The notes: generated by a model not told the origin, from the sequence alone. Shown: positions 17,564 to 26,620, numbered from the stretch's first letter. The stretch is DNA of 32,542 nt from Clostridia bacterium (GCA_017481265.1 JAFUPK010000113.1:1-32542), one strand, 5' to 3'. Numbers and translations: made by a program.

Positions 17564-18400
17564 ATGAATAACAACATACAAATAACAAGTTCTATGAGCA
17601 CTCGCATTAGCCGATGTATCGCCTTCGTGCTCGACTGGAATATCATCGGCATCCCTGCGATCATATTAGCTGCGATAATCACCGCCATTGTTTCGGTGAC
17701 CGGAATGGAGTTAATTGCTCTATTGTTTTTCCCCATAATTTTGAGCTGGTTTGTTTTATTCATTCTTCGGGATGTGGTTTTCGGAGGCGTCAGCATCGGA
17801 AAACGCATTATGAAGCTGAAGGTCATCGACAAATATACCGGCGAGGATGCTTCAAAAAAGCAAAAGGCTCTCCGTGGTGTTTCACTCTTTTTAGTTTCTT
17901 TTGATGCATTGTTCCTTCTCATCAGCGGATCATCTCTCGGAGACCGAATCGCAAGCACCGCTGTTGTGAAGAGCTCCTTTGAGTTCCCGACTCAGTATAA
18001 TGAGTACACACTTAACGACAACGGTCAGCCCGTCACAAAAAAATCAAACAAAAAAACTGTTATAGTTGTCATTGTTTCAATTATTGCTTTCATCGTGGCT
18101 TTAGGTATAATCATAACAGTTATCATATCTTCCGTTTTCAGTTCGGTTAAGAAAAGTGAAGAATATGCACTCGCTTATGAATATCTGACCACGAGTCAGT
18201 ATTTCGACTACTTTGATCTTTCTGAAGAAAATATACGGCTCACCGGATACAAAACCACCACATATCCCGGTTTGGGCGAAAGGCACGTAAGGTTTACATT
18301 TAATGTAGGCAAACGATTCGTCAGCGTGTACTGCGTATCAAAGGACGGAAATTGGCAAGTTGATGAAAGTGCTTCCGGACTTAATACACCGAATACTTGA
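17564..18400 (+). CDS. RDD family membrane protein with C-terminal extracytoplasmic domain
   Basis: A 278-residue membrane protein. The N-terminal half is an RDD domain (SRCIAFVLDWNIIGIP, then VSIGKRIMKLKVID) with two or three membrane segments. A further hydrophobic stretch (residues about 164-191) is followed by a small C-terminal domain with SEEYALAYEYL and VSKDGNWQVDES, resembling the Coa1/DUF4878-type folds often hung on membrane anchors. RDD proteins have been linked to ion exchange and envelope functions but no firm role can be given. It sits between mutL and tgt, where miaA might be expected. AGGA lies ten bases before ATG 17564. Confidence 0.7.
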   Translation: MNNNIQITSSMSTRISRCIAFVLDWNIIGIPAIILAAIITAIVSVTGMELIALLFFPIILSWFVLFILRDVVFGGVSIGKRIMKLKVIDKYTGEDASKKQKALRGVSLFLVSFDALFLLISGSSLGDRIASTAVVKSSFEFPTQYNEYTLNDNGQPVTKKSNKKTVIVVIVSIIAFIVALGIIITVIISSVFSSVKKSEEYALAYEYLTTSQYFDYFDLSEENIRLTGYKTTTYPGLGERHVRFTFNVGKRFVSVYCVSKDGNWQVDESASGLNTPNT

Positions 18401-18445
18401 GCTTATGAGTCATTTCAAGATAAGATAAATATGAGGTTAACCAAA

Positions 18446-19588
18446 ATGTTCAAATTAAAAACCACAGACGAAAAATGTAAAGCGCGCCGCGGTGAGCTTG
18501 AGACTCCCCACGGTACTATACAGACTCCCGTTTTCATGAATGTAGCTACCTGCGGAGCTATCAAGGGTGGTCTTTCCTCGGAGGATCTTGAAGAGATCGG
18601 CTGTCAAGTCATGCTCTCCAATACATATCACCTCCATCTCCGTCCCGGAGACAAGCTCGTTTATGACATGGGCGGTCTCCAGAAGTTCACAGGCTGGAAG
18701 GGCCCCACTCTTACCGACAGCGGCGGATTCCAGGTGTTCTCTCTTTCGGGACTTCGCAAGATCAAGGAAGAGGGTGTATACTTCTCCTCCCACATCGACG
18801 GAAAGCGCATATTCATGGGTCCCGAGGAAAGTATGCAGATCCAGTCTCACCTTGCATCCACCATCGCCATGGCGTTTGACGAGTGTATCGAGAACCCCGC
18901 AGAGTACAATTACACCAAGCGCTCCTGCGAGAGAACCGTACGTTGGCTTGAGAGATGCCGTGCGGAAATGGACAGACTGAACGCTCATCCCGATACCATC
19001 AACAAGGGACAGATGCTCTTCGGCATCAACCAGGGAAGCACCTACGAGGATCTCCGCATCGAGCACATGAAGGCGATCCGCGAGATCCCCTGCGACGGTT
19101 ACGCCATCGGCGGACTTGCTGTAGGTGAGAGTGCCGAGGAAATGTACCGCATCATCGACGCTGTTGAGCCTTATATGCCAACGGATAAGCCACGCTATCT
19201 CATGGGTGTGGGTACTCCTCAGAACATTCTTGAGGCAGTTTACCGCGGAGTTGATTTCTTCGACTGTGTAATGCCATCGCGCAATGCCCGCCACGGAAAC
19301 GTGTTCACATGGAACGGAAAGATGAACCTCTGTAATGAAAAGTACGCCAGAGACGCGCGTCCCATTGACGAAAACTGTAACTGTCCCGCCTGCCGCCATC
19401 ACAGCCGTTCCTACATCCGCCACCTGATTAAGGCAAAGGAGGCTCTCGGCATGATGCTTGCGGTGTCCCACAACCTCTACTTCTACAACGAGCTTATGCG
19501 TAAGATCCGTGAGGCTCTTGACGGCGGTTATTTCTACAGCTTCTATCAGAAATACCACAACCTTCTCGCTGAGCGCAATCCGGACTGA
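18446..19588 (+). CDS. tgt: tRNA-guanine transglycosylase (queuine tRNA-ribosyltransferase)
   Basis: A 380-residue TGT, which swaps guanine 34 for preQ1 in GUN-anticodon tRNAs. TDSGGFQVFS carries the general acid/base aspartate. FDCVMPSRNARHG carries the nucleophile at Asp273. Zinc ligands are Cys311, Cys313, Cys316 and His342 in the usual CxCxxC...H spacing. ATG 18446 (MFKLKTTD) is preferred over ATG 18431: GAGG lies nine bases before it and the shorter N-terminus matches the family. No other queuosine genes (queCDEF, queA) are nearby. Its stop overlaps the lplA start by one base. Confidence 0.93.
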   Translation: MFKLKTTDEKCKARRGELETPHGTIQTPVFMNVATCGAIKGGLSSEDLEEIGCQVMLSNTYHLHLRPGDKLVYDMGGLQKFTGWKGPTLTDSGGFQVFSLSGLRKIKEEGVYFSSHIDGKRIFMGPEESMQIQSHLASTIAMAFDECIENPAEYNYTKRSCERTVRWLERCRAEMDRLNAHPDTINKGQMLFGINQGSTYEDLRIEHMKAIREIPCDGYAIGGLAVGESAEEMYRIIDAVEPYMPTDKPRYLMGVGTPQNILEAVYRGVDFFDCVMPSRNARHGNVFTWNGKMNLCNEKYARDARPIDENCNCPACRHHSRSYIRHLIKAKEALGMMLAVSHNLYFYNELMRKIREALDGGYFYSFYQKYHNLLAERNPD

Positions 19589-20565
19589 TGATCTACGTAA
19601 AATATTCCTCACCCGACGTAAGTCTCAACCTTGCCGCTGAATATTATTTCGCAACAGAAAAGCCTCTCGGAGACGAAATATTCATGCTGTGGCAGCCAAG
19701 ACCCACGATCGTTGTGGGAAGCTTTCAGAATATCCATGAGGAAGTGGACGTTGCCTACGCTGTCTCTCACGGTATCGACATAGTAAGGCGCCTTTCAGGC
19801 GGAGGGACGGTTTATCAGGACAACGGAAGCATCCAGTACGCCTTTATTGCACAAGGTGACTCTGAGATAAACTTCCGCCGCTATCTTGACCCAATGAGAG
19901 GCGCACTTCGTGAGCTTGGGATCAATGCCGAGGCAGACGGTCGCAACGACATCTGCGCCTGCGGCAAAAAAGTATCGGGCAATGCTCAGTACAGAGTTGG
20001 AGACAAAACTGTCCACCACGGAACGCTTCTTTTCTCCGCCGACATCGGAGAAATGGAGCGCGCAACTCATCCGCCGAAATATAAGATAAGCTCTAAGAGC
20101 ATCAAATCCGTCCGCGAGAGGGTCGTGAATATGTGTACCCTCACGGATAAGGTAAAAACTCCCGAAGAGTTTATGGAGTATCTTGCGGAAAAGATCGGCG
20201 GAAGTGTTACCTACACTCCAAGCGAGCAGGACATAAAGCGTATCGAACATATCGCTGACGAAAAGTTCCGCAGAGAAAGGCGCGAGGGACTTGCCGCACA
20301 CTCCCCTGCGTTCTGTATGGAGAAGACAGTCAAATTCGACGGCGGTGTTCTGACGGTCGCATTCAACGTGAAAAACGGCACGATCGAAAGCGCCCGACTT
20401 CTCGGCGACTTCTTCACGGCACACGATAGCGAAAAGCTGACGGGTGCACTTACAGGCGTTCCCTTTACGGGAGAAGCGGTAAAAAGCGCGATCATAGCCT
20501 CCGGCTTTGAGGTAATGGGTATGGACAACGGTACCCTTGCGGAAAAGCTTTCGGAAAACGTGTGA
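19588..20565 (+). CDS. lplA: Lipoate-protein ligase A
   Basis: A 325-residue lipoate-protein ligase with both the N-terminal catalytic domain and a C-terminal accessory domain (from about residue 245). RRLSGGGTVYQD is the lipoyl-AMP binding signature (usually YHD; here Gln replaces His). KKVSGNAQYR carries the essential lysine and HHGTLLF follows. It salvages lipoate onto acceptor domains such as GcvH. The start codon overlaps the tgt stop (TGATG), so translation is probably coupled. The acceptor proteins are not in the window. Confidence 0.92.
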   Translation: MIYVKYSSPDVSLNLAAEYYFATEKPLGDEIFMLWQPRPTIVVGSFQNIHEEVDVAYAVSHGIDIVRRLSGGGTVYQDNGSIQYAFIAQGDSEINFRRYLDPMRGALRELGINAEADGRNDICACGKKVSGNAQYRVGDKTVHHGTLLFSADIGEMERATHPPKYKISSKSIKSVRERVVNMCTLTDKVKTPEEFMEYLAEKIGGSVTYTPSEQDIKRIEHIADEKFRRERREGLAAHSPAFCMEKTVKFDGGVLTVAFNVKNGTIESARLLGDFFTAHDSEKLTGALTGVPFTGEAVKSAIIASGFEVMGMDNGTLAEKLSENV

Positions 20566-20615
20566 TCCCTTATAAAAAATAACTGACACAAAGGTCAGAT
20601 AAAAGGAGAAAGCCC

Positions 20616-22031
20616 ATGTTTTGTCCAAGATGCGGAAAAGAGCTCCCTGAGGCAGCCGGATTCTGTGCCGCCTGCGGAAGCCCTGCAGAAAATCAAAAAA
20701 ATGATACGACTCCCCAAGTAAAGAAAAAGAACAAAACCGCACTCACCGTGTCTCTCGTCTCGGTCATCCTCGCTCTCGCCGTAGTTGCCGCAGGCGTTGT
20801 GATGATATTCGTCGGAGGCAAAAAAGGTACGGTCACCGCCGTCACAAACCCCGATTTCGAGCTGTCGGACGGACTTATTATCGAGATCGACAGTACAAAT
20901 GACGTCCCCGATGGCTATATCGGCATCGACTCTGCTTCAAAGCTTGAAAAGCTGGGCGGAAACCCTTCGGCAAAGTACATACTCACAAAGGATATCGAGC
21001 TTGACTCCTCCTTTGAGACGATCAAATACTTCAGCGGCACCCTTGACGGCAACGGACACATCATTTCGGGCGTTAAGTATACTCTCATCAAGGAAGCAGA
21101 GGGCGCGGTTATCAAAAATCTCGGCATACGCTGTGATATCGACAACGACATTGCCGCTATTGCCCGCGAGTTTTCCGACGGAACTCTTGACAACTGCTAC
21201 GTAACGGGAACGGTACGCGGCAACTACGGCGGCGGACTCATCTCAAGCTGCTCCTCCTCCGTTATCAAAAACTGCTACAATGCGGCTCAGGTCACAGCAA
21301 TCGACGGAACTGCAGGCGGACTTTTCTACAGTCTTTCCGACGGATGCAAGGTCGAAAACTGCTACAACAGCGGTCAGGTGTCGAGCCTTACCAACGGTAA
21401 ATCAAGCCACGTATACCTCGGCGGTATCGCCGCGTTCTGTTCACGAGGCTCCATCATCGGATGCTACAACAGCGGTTACATCTGCTTTACCAATTACGAT
21501 TCCAACTTCACCGATCCCGCCTACAGCTATTACGTTGCCTGCGGTATCGTGGGAGAAGCAGATCCAACGGAAGGTGACAGCCTCAAGATCGCTTACTGCT
21601 ATAACTCCGGCGACGTAAAGGGCGGCCTTTCCTTCGCGATAACGGCTGCATGGACTGAATGCGCCGCAAGAGTCACTGTTACGGACTGCTACAATACGGG
21701 AGAATTCAAGGATAACAACTCCTACGGCATGGCAGGATGCCTCTACGGAGGACTTGGAAAAGTAACGTCAGTAAAGCTCAGAAACTGCATCAACGCAACG
21801 TCCTCGGGAAAGGCTGCACTTTCAAATAACAGCTCGGACATTGAAAACTGCTACTACATCGAAAGCCACAGCAGAGTCACAGCCGTCGACGCTCTGTTCT
21901 CGGACGTTCACGCTCTCACACTCAAGCAGATGAAAAAGGAAAAGAGCTTTGACCTTGATTTCGATACGGCATGGCAGATGGGCGGCGATCATCCCGTCTT
22001 TGCATACGGAAGCGTTGACGAAATAAAATAA
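20616..22031 (+). CDS. Zinc-ribbon, membrane-anchored beta-helix (GLUG-like repeat) protein
   Basis: A 471-residue protein with an N-terminal zinc ribbon (Cys3, Cys6, Cys17, Cys20), a basic linker, one membrane segment (residues about 42-66) and a long extracytoplasmic part. That part carries about eight repeats on the theme [IV]xNCYNxGxV (for example ENCYNSGQV, AYCYNSGDV, TDCYNTGEF), spaced roughly 25-45 residues apart, as in GLUG-type right-handed beta-helices. The zinc ribbon should face the cytosol and the helix the outside. AAAAGGAG precedes ATG 20616. It may be an adhesin or glycan binder; the function is unknown. A terminator follows about 80 bases downstream. Confidence 0.75.
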   Translation: MFCPRCGKELPEAAGFCAACGSPAENQKNDTTPQVKKKNKTALTVSLVSVILALAVVAAGVVMIFVGGKKGTVTAVTNPDFELSDGLIIEIDSTNDVPDGYIGIDSASKLEKLGGNPSAKYILTKDIELDSSFETIKYFSGTLDGNGHIISGVKYTLIKEAEGAVIKNLGIRCDIDNDIAAIAREFSDGTLDNCYVTGTVRGNYGGGLISSCSSSVIKNCYNAAQVTAIDGTAGGLFYSLSDGCKVENCYNSGQVSSLTNGKSSHVYLGGIAAFCSRGSIIGCYNSGYICFTNYDSNFTDPAYSYYVACGIVGEADPTEGDSLKIAYCYNSGDVKGGLSFAITAAWTECAARVTVTDCYNTGEFKDNNSYGMAGCLYGGLGKVTSVKLRNCINATSSGKAALSNNSSDIENCYYIESHSRVTAVDALFSDVHALTLKQMKKEKSFDLDFDTAWQMGGDHPVFAYGSVDEIK

Positions 22032-22111
22032 GCTTTTCGCCTGACCGATCAAGAGACGGGCAAAAGCTACCGTTAAGAAACGGATCGAAAGAATTATTAT
22101 ATTTTTCAAAG

Positions 22112-22154
22112 AAACCTGAAAGCTGTCGGTATTACGGCTGCCTTCAGGTTTTTT
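22112..22154 (+). terminator. Rho-independent terminator of the long gene run
   Basis: Outer arms AAACCTGAA (22112-22120) and TTCAGGTTT (22143-22151) enclose an imperfect inner stem and a short loop, followed by a T-run. Between it and the next promoter (22155-22260) no gene or structure is apparent. Confidence 0.8.
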
Positions 22155-22260
22155 ATTTCGTTTTTCAGTCCGTCGCTCTTTCGTATAAAGTGATCCGCCA
22201 AGAACAAAGCCTCATATTTTTGCCGCTTCTTTCTGCAGATCCACATTTTATAAAAGCAGT

Positions 22261-22291
22261 TGTTGACAAGTCAACATGGGTGGGGTATAAT
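22261..22291 (+). promoter_or_regulatory. Consensus promoter overlapped by a 16-bp palindromic operator
   Basis: TTGACA (22263-22268), a 17-base spacer and TATAAT (22286-22291) form a perfect sigma-A promoter. The -35 lies inside the palindrome TGTTGACAAGTCAACA (22261-22276), whose 7-bp arms are exact complements. A dimeric repressor binding here would block the polymerase. No regulator gene is adjacent. The first gene starts 47 bases downstream of the -10. Confidence 0.82.
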
Positions 22292-22338
22292 ATAAATAAT
22301 AAATAATTATAAATACTAATGAAAGGAATAAGGTCACC

Positions 22339-24408
22339 ATGCAAAACACAGATCCTAAGTACAGCGCCCTGTTTACTCCGTGGAAGATCGGTAACGTGGA
22401 GATCAAAAACAGGATCGTCATGTGCCCTATGGGAGGAACATCTCTGTTCGGTTGGTTTGAGCTGACCGGATGCCATTTTGATAAGGAAGCTGCAAAGCTT
22501 TTCCTTGAGAGAGCCAAAAACAACGTAGGTCTCATTATTCCCGGTATCGCACCGCTCCGCGATACGTTCTGGGGCAAGTGGCTTTGGCAGAACGAGAAAA
22601 TGTTCGATGAGCTCAAAGTCTTTATGGAGGAGATCCACAAAACAGGCGCAAAGCTGTTTATTCAGCTTACCGCAGGTATGGGACGCTCCTGGGCGATCAC
22701 GGAGCTTGTTGCACCGCTTCATAAAAACAAGCTTACCCGTGCCATCATCAAGCCTATCATCGACACATCCCACGAGCTTGCTTCTCCTTCGCCTCAGAAG
22801 TCCCGCTGGGCTCACGATATCGAATGTCCCGAGATGACGAAGGAGCAGATCCACGAGATCATCGAGGCATTTGCAAAGACCGCAAAGCTCTGCCGTGACG
22901 CAGGAGTTGACGGAGTTGAGGTTCACGCGGTCCATGAGGGTTATCTCCTCGACCAGTTTGCAATCGAATTTTTCAACAAGCGTACCGATGAGTACGGCGG
23001 AAGCTTTGAAAACCGCTATCGCTTTGCCGCAGAGGTCGTAAAGGCCATCAAGGAGTCCTGCGGTGATGACTTCCCCGTATCTCTCCGCTATTCTGTAGAA
23101 TCCAAGATGAAGGGATTCTGCGAGGGTGCTATGCCCGGCGAAGAATACACCGAGGTGGGCAGATGCATGGAGGAATCCGAAAAAGCGGCGAAGTATCTTC
23201 AGGATGCAGGATATGATATGCTCAATGCCGATAACGGTACATACGATTCCTGGTACTGGGCGCATCCCCCGATGTATATGCCCGAAAACTGTAACCTTGA
23301 GGACGTGTCACACATCAAAAAATTCGTTGATATTCCCGTGGTTTGCGCAGGCAGAATGGATGCTGAGGTAGGTGCCGCGGCTGTTGCTGAAGGCAAGATC
23401 GATGCTGTAGGTGTTGCACGTCAGTTCCTTACAGACCCCGAATGGGTGACAAAGCTGATCGAAGACAGACTCGAGGACATCAAGCCTTGCATCTGCTGTC
23501 ACAGCGGCTGCTTCAACTTCTCCTCCTCCAAGGGTCACGCAAATACACAGGATCTCACCGACACCATGGGACTTGCACGCTGTGCGCTTAATCCCGAGAC
23601 CATGCAGTCTAAAAAATACAGCATCAAGCCTGCGAAAAAGCAGAAGAAGATCGCTGTCATCGGCGGCGGTATCGGCGGTATGGAAGCGGCTCTTGTCTGT
23701 GCAAAACGCGGCCACAAGGTTACTCTCTACGAAAAGACCGATAAGCTTGGCGGCGTGTTTATTGCGGCGGCATCTCCCTCCTTCAAGGAGAAGGACCGCG
23801 CTCTGATTGCCTGGTATATCCGTGAGATAACAAAGCATCCCATCGACGTTCGCATGAACACAGAAATTACAGACGTAAAGTCTCTTGACGCTGACGAGAT
23901 CATCGTTGCAACGGGAGCTGTAGCAAAGAAGCTCCCCGTAAAGGGAGCAGAAACTGCAGTTGAGGCTGTTGATTACCTTCTCGGAAGGGGTACAGTCGGC
24001 GAAAACGTTGTGGTTATCGGTGGCGGACTTACGGGTTGCGAGATTGCTTACGACTTGTACCTGAAGGGTAAGAAGCCGGTGATCGTTGAAATGCAGGACG
24101 ACCTTATTACAACGCCCGGCATCTGCCTTGCAAACACGAGCTACCTGCGCGATTTCTTCAAGACCAACAAGGTTCCCGTTCATCTTGAGACTTCACTCTG
24201 CGAGATCGGCAACGGTGCTGTTACTTTGAAGAACAAGGACGGCGAGACCTTCAAGGCAGAATGTGATTCAGTCATTCTCTCAGTCGGATACGATCCCGCT
24301 CCCATAGCGAAGAAATCCGGAAAGATTCACGTTATCGGAGATGCGGCTTCCGTCGGCAACCTGCGCACGGTGATCTGGGGCGCATGGGACGTTGCAATGA
24401 AGCTGTAA
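22339..24408 (+). CDS. OYE/enoate reductase-type Fe-S flavoenzyme (BaiCD/FadH-like)
   Basis: A 689-residue enzyme with an FMN-binding old-yellow-enzyme barrel, a 4Fe-4S site and C-terminal FAD/NAD(P) domains, as in 2,4-dienoyl-CoA reductase, 2-enoate reductase and the bile-acid enzyme BaiCD. The barrel motif [15 protein letters not shown] with [17 protein letters not shown] places it nearer the BaiCD/enoate group than classical FadH. Cluster cysteines are C384, C387, C391 and probably C415; the 23-residue gap before the last is long. Dinucleotide motifs are [11 protein letters not shown] and [12 protein letters not shown]. It should reduce an activated C=C bond with NAD(P)H. It is first in a unit with both aconitase X subunits, suggesting it acts on their unsaturated product. 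Confidence 0.82.
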   Translation: MQNTDPKYSALFTPWKIGNVEIKNRIVMCPMGGTSLFGWFELTGCHFDKEAAKLFLERAKNNVGLIIPGIAPLRDTFWGKWLWQNEKMFDELKVFMEEIHKTGAKLFIQLTAGMGRSWAITELVAPLHKNKLTRAIIKPIIDTSHELASPSPQKSRWAHDIECPEMTKEQIHEIIEAFAKTAKLCRDAGVDGVEVHAVHEGYLLDQFAIEFFNKRTDEYGGSFENRYRFAAEVVKAIKESCGDDFPVSLRYSVESKMKGFCEGAMPGEEYTEVGRCMEESEKAAKYLQDAGYDMLNADNGTYDSWYWAHPPMYMPENCNLEDVSHIKKFVDIPVVCAGRMDAEVGAAAVAEGKIDAVGVARQFLTDPEWVTKLIEDRLEDIKPCICCHSGCFNFSSSKGHANTQDLTDTMGLARCALNPETMQSKKYSIKPAKKQKKIAVIGGGIGGMEAALVCAKRGHKVTLYEKTDKLGGVFIAAASPSFKEKDRALIAWYIREITKHPIDVRMNTEITDVKSLDADEIIVATGAVAKKLPVKGAETAVEAVDYLLGRGTVGENVVVIGGGLTGCEIAYDLYLKGKKPVIVEMQDDLITTPGICLANTSYLRDFFKTNKVPVHLETSLCEIGNGAVTLKNKDGETFKAECDSVILSVGYDPAPIAKKSGKIHVIGDAASVGNLRTVIWGAWDVAMKL

Positions 24409-24435
24409 CTTATAAAGAAAGAGGTATTACTACTT

Positions 24436-25710
24436 ATGATCCTTACAAAAGAACAGCAGGCGATCCTCGACGGAGAACACGGTGAGACACTTGCTAAGGT
24501 TATGAAAACGCTTGTAATGTACGGCGATGCTTTTGAAGCAGAGAAGCTTGTACCCATTACATCGAAATACAATCATCTCGTTACCTCCTTCGGACTTAAG
24601 GTCATGTCCCCCGTATATGACCTTATGCAGAAGATCCTCGACGCAGGTGTGGCATCGGGACAGAAGTTCTCCGTTGATCCCCGTCCGCTGGATAAAAACG
24701 TCCCTGCAAATTTCCTTCAGAATTTCGTATTCAACAAGTTCATGTACACAAAGCAGTCATTCTATGAGGATCAGCTTGAGAAGCTCGGTCTCATGGACAA
24801 AAACGCATTTACCTGCACCTGCTACATGGACGAAGTGGGCAACAAGCCGAAGAAGGGCGATATTCTCTCTTGGGCAGAGTCAAGTGCTGTTGTGTATGCT
24901 AACTCCGTGCTCGGCGCAAGATGTAACCGTAACTCCGGTATCATTGATATCATGGGATCCATCGTGGGCTACGTTCCGTATTTCGGACTTCTCACCGACG
25001 AGGGCAGACGCGCTACATGGATCGTTAAGGTTGAGACCACAAAGAAGCCCGAAGCACAGCTTCTGGGTTCTGCCATCGGTATGAAGGTCATGGAGGACGT
25101 TCCCTACGTTGTTGGTCTCGATAAGTGGATCGGAAGCGAGCTTAACGACTCTGCGTGCGCTTACCTCAAGGATTTCGGCGCGGCTACCGCTTCCAACGGT
25201 GCTGTGGGACTATACCACATCGCAGGTCTTACTCCCGAAGCAGTTGAGCAGGGCGAGAGCCTTATCGCAGAGGGTGCTCGTGAGTACATAATTGACGACG
25301 CCGAGCTTGAGAGAGTGAAGGCAGGCTATCCCGTTATCTGGAAGAATCCCGATGCGAAGCCGAAGCTTTGCTTTGTGGGATGTCCCCACCTTTCCCTTGA
25401 GCAGCTTAAGGACTGGACCGAAAAGCTGGAGACTGAACTCAAAAAGAACGGCAACAAGAAGGTTACGATCCCCACTGTATTCACAGCATCTCCCGGAGTG
25501 CTTGCGGCATTTGAAAAGACCGAGTATGCACCGCGGCTTAAGGCTACCGGCGTTATCACATCATATATCTGTCCCCTTATGTATATGAACAATCCTCTCT
25601 GCAAGAAGATGCCCGTTATTACATCGTCAAACAAGCTTCGCACATACACCAGCGCAAGATATTATACCGATGCGGAAATACTTACTACGATCACGGGAGG
25701 TAAGATCTAA
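24436..25710 (+). CDS. Aconitase X catalytic (large) subunit
   Basis: A 424-residue AcnX large subunit (DUF521, PF04412). Characterised members dehydrate cis-3-hydroxy-L-proline (bacteria) or mevalonate 5-phosphate (archaea) using an Fe-S centre. LTKEQQAILDGEHGETLAKVMKTL is the family N-terminus in outline, and VTSFGLKVMSP, the ARCNRNSG region and FVGCPHLSLEQL are recognisable. Candidate metal-binding cysteines are C127, C129, C163, C316, C379 and C389. It starts 27 bases after the flavoenzyme gene and overlaps the small-subunit gene by one base (TAATG), so the three are co-transcribed. The substrate here is not known. Confidence 0.86.
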   Translation: MILTKEQQAILDGEHGETLAKVMKTLVMYGDAFEAEKLVPITSKYNHLVTSFGLKVMSPVYDLMQKILDAGVASGQKFSVDPRPLDKNVPANFLQNFVFNKFMYTKQSFYEDQLEKLGLMDKNAFTCTCYMDEVGNKPKKGDILSWAESSAVVYANSVLGARCNRNSGIIDIMGSIVGYVPYFGLLTDEGRRATWIVKVETTKKPEAQLLGSAIGMKVMEDVPYVVGLDKWIGSELNDSACAYLKDFGAATASNGAVGLYHIAGLTPEAVEQGESLIAEGAREYIIDDAELERVKAGYPVIWKNPDAKPKLCFVGCPHLSLEQLKDWTEKLETELKKNGNKKVTIPTVFTASPGVLAAFEKTEYAPRLKATGVITSYICPLMYMNNPLCKKMPVITSSNKLRTYTSARYYTDAEILTTITGGKI

Positions 25711-26153
25711 TGAAACAGTTCAAAGGAAGAGTAATCACTCCCGGAAAGGTAACTGCAGAAGCAGTTGTTACCAAGGAAGGCTTTAACACGCTTGCATCTC
25801 TGCAGATGGCGTTACAGTTTGGCGACAAAGAGGTAAAATGCGGAGACCAGAGCAACAAGGAGCTCTACGGCAAGCCTCTTCTCGGCAAGGCGCTCTGTCT
25901 GCCTCAGACTATCGGTTCTACCACCGGCGGACTTGTACTCTACTGCGCTTGCGCAATGGGTAAGAATCCCGCTTGTATGCTTTTCGCAAGCCATATCGAC
26001 TCACTTGCTGCTGCGGGAGCAGTTCTTGCAGACGTGTGGGTAGAAGGCGTTACCATGCCTGTTGTGGACTCTCTCGGCGACGAGTTCCTCGACTACGTTA
26101 AGGATGGAATGACTGTCACCGTAAAGGAAGACGGAACAGTCGAGCTGGCGTGA
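25710..26153 (+). CDS. Aconitase X small subunit (swivel domain, DUF126)
   Basis: A 147-residue protein matching the AcnX swivel domain (PF01989), the separate partner of two-subunit AcnX enzymes. KGRVITPGKVTAEAVV is the typical opening strand, and IGSTTGGLVLY corresponds to the serine-containing loop that binds substrate. GGGAGG, part of the large-subunit end, serves as its Shine-Dalgarno. The one-base overlap suggests equal, coupled synthesis. A terminator lies 130 bases downstream. Confidence 0.86.
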   Translation: MKQFKGRVITPGKVTAEAVVTKEGFNTLASLQMALQFGDKEVKCGDQSNKELYGKPLLGKALCLPQTIGSTTGGLVLYCACAMGKNPACMLFASHIDSLAAAGAVLADVWVEGVTMPVVDSLGDEFLDYVKDGMTVTVKEDGTVELA

Positions 26154-26281
26154 GAGAATAAAACCGTGCTTCAGCGGAGAATTACAGAAGGTGATGCTTT
26201 TCTGCCTTTCCTGCTGAAGTGACGCGGAAGCGCATTTGTATGTACAAATGTGATCGGACGTTTAAAAAGCAACTGAAACAG

Positions 26282-26322
26282 AAAAGGGAAGGTTCAAGCG
26301 ATCTGCTTGTCCTTCTCTTTTT
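26282..26322 (+). terminator. Terminator of the aconitase X unit
   Basis: An interrupted stem (AAAAG, GAAGG, CAAGC pairing with GCTTG, CCTTC, CTTTT) with a GATCT loop ends in a T5 run. Upstream, 26154-26281 holds two smaller inverted repeats (CTTCAGC/GCTGAAG and CATTTGTA/TACAAATG) but no gene. Confidence 0.7.
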
Positions 26323-26370
26323 GGTTATTCGATTTTTCGCCGACCATTGAAGTCGTGGAGATCATAAAAC

Positions 26371-26401
26371 AAAACAACCACCCTGCTCGGGTGGTTGTTT
26401 T
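26371..26401 (-). terminator. Terminator of tRNA-Arg
   Basis: Perfect 13-bp arms 26371-26383 and 26389-26401 with a 5-base loop, starting next to the discriminator base of the minus-strand tRNA and ending in T-rich sequence on that strand. Confidence 0.85.
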
Positions 26402-26474
26402 CGCGCCACGCAGGATTCGAACCTGCGACCTACCGGTTCGTAGCCGGGCACTCTATCCACTGAGCTAGTAGCGC
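26402..26474 (-). tRNA. tRNA-Arg (anticodon ACG)
   Basis: On the minus strand a full cloverleaf is seen: acceptor GCGCTAC/GTGGCGC, D-stem GCTC/GAGT, anticodon loop CTACGAA, and T-arm GCAGG-TTCGAAT-CCTGC, with discriminator G. The 27-43 pair at the top of the anticodon stem is a C-U mismatch. CCA is not encoded. A34 would need deamination to inosine by TadA to read all CGU/C/A codons. Confidence 0.93.
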
Positions 26475-26503
26475 ATTTCGTTCCGTCCTCGGAACGCTTA
26501 TAT

Positions 26504-26532
26504 ATAATAGCACAACATTTCAGTTTTGTCAA
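26504..26532 (-). promoter_or_regulatory. Promoter of tRNA-Arg
   Basis: On the minus strand, TTGACA (26527-26532), a 17-base spacer and TATTAT (26504-26509). A small hairpin GTTCCG/CGGAAC (26480-26495) lies in the leader before the mature 5' end. Confidence 0.75.
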
Positions 26533-26591
26533 TACCAAATCGAATTTTTTTGAAAAAATCTTCGACTTTTTGAAAAAAAGAAAAAAAGCAC

Positions 26592-26620
26592 TTGACATCC
26601 TCACCACTCCGTGATATAAT
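26592..26620 (+). promoter_or_regulatory. Promoter of tRNA-Trp
   Basis: TTGACA (26592-26597), a 17-base spacer and TATAAT (26615-26620) match consensus exactly. The leader contains the hairpin GTTCGC/GCGAAC (26627-26640). Confidence 0.82.

Noticed and set aside
18455..19612. Minus-strand open frame of 385 codons antisense to tgt
   Set aside because: It mirrors the tgt codon pattern, has no recognisable motif and no ribosome site; tgt on the plus strand is certain.
22165..23265. Minus-strand open frame of 366 codons antisense to the flavoenzyme gene
   Set aside because: It overlaps the well-supported OYE gene and its promoter and shows no family motif.
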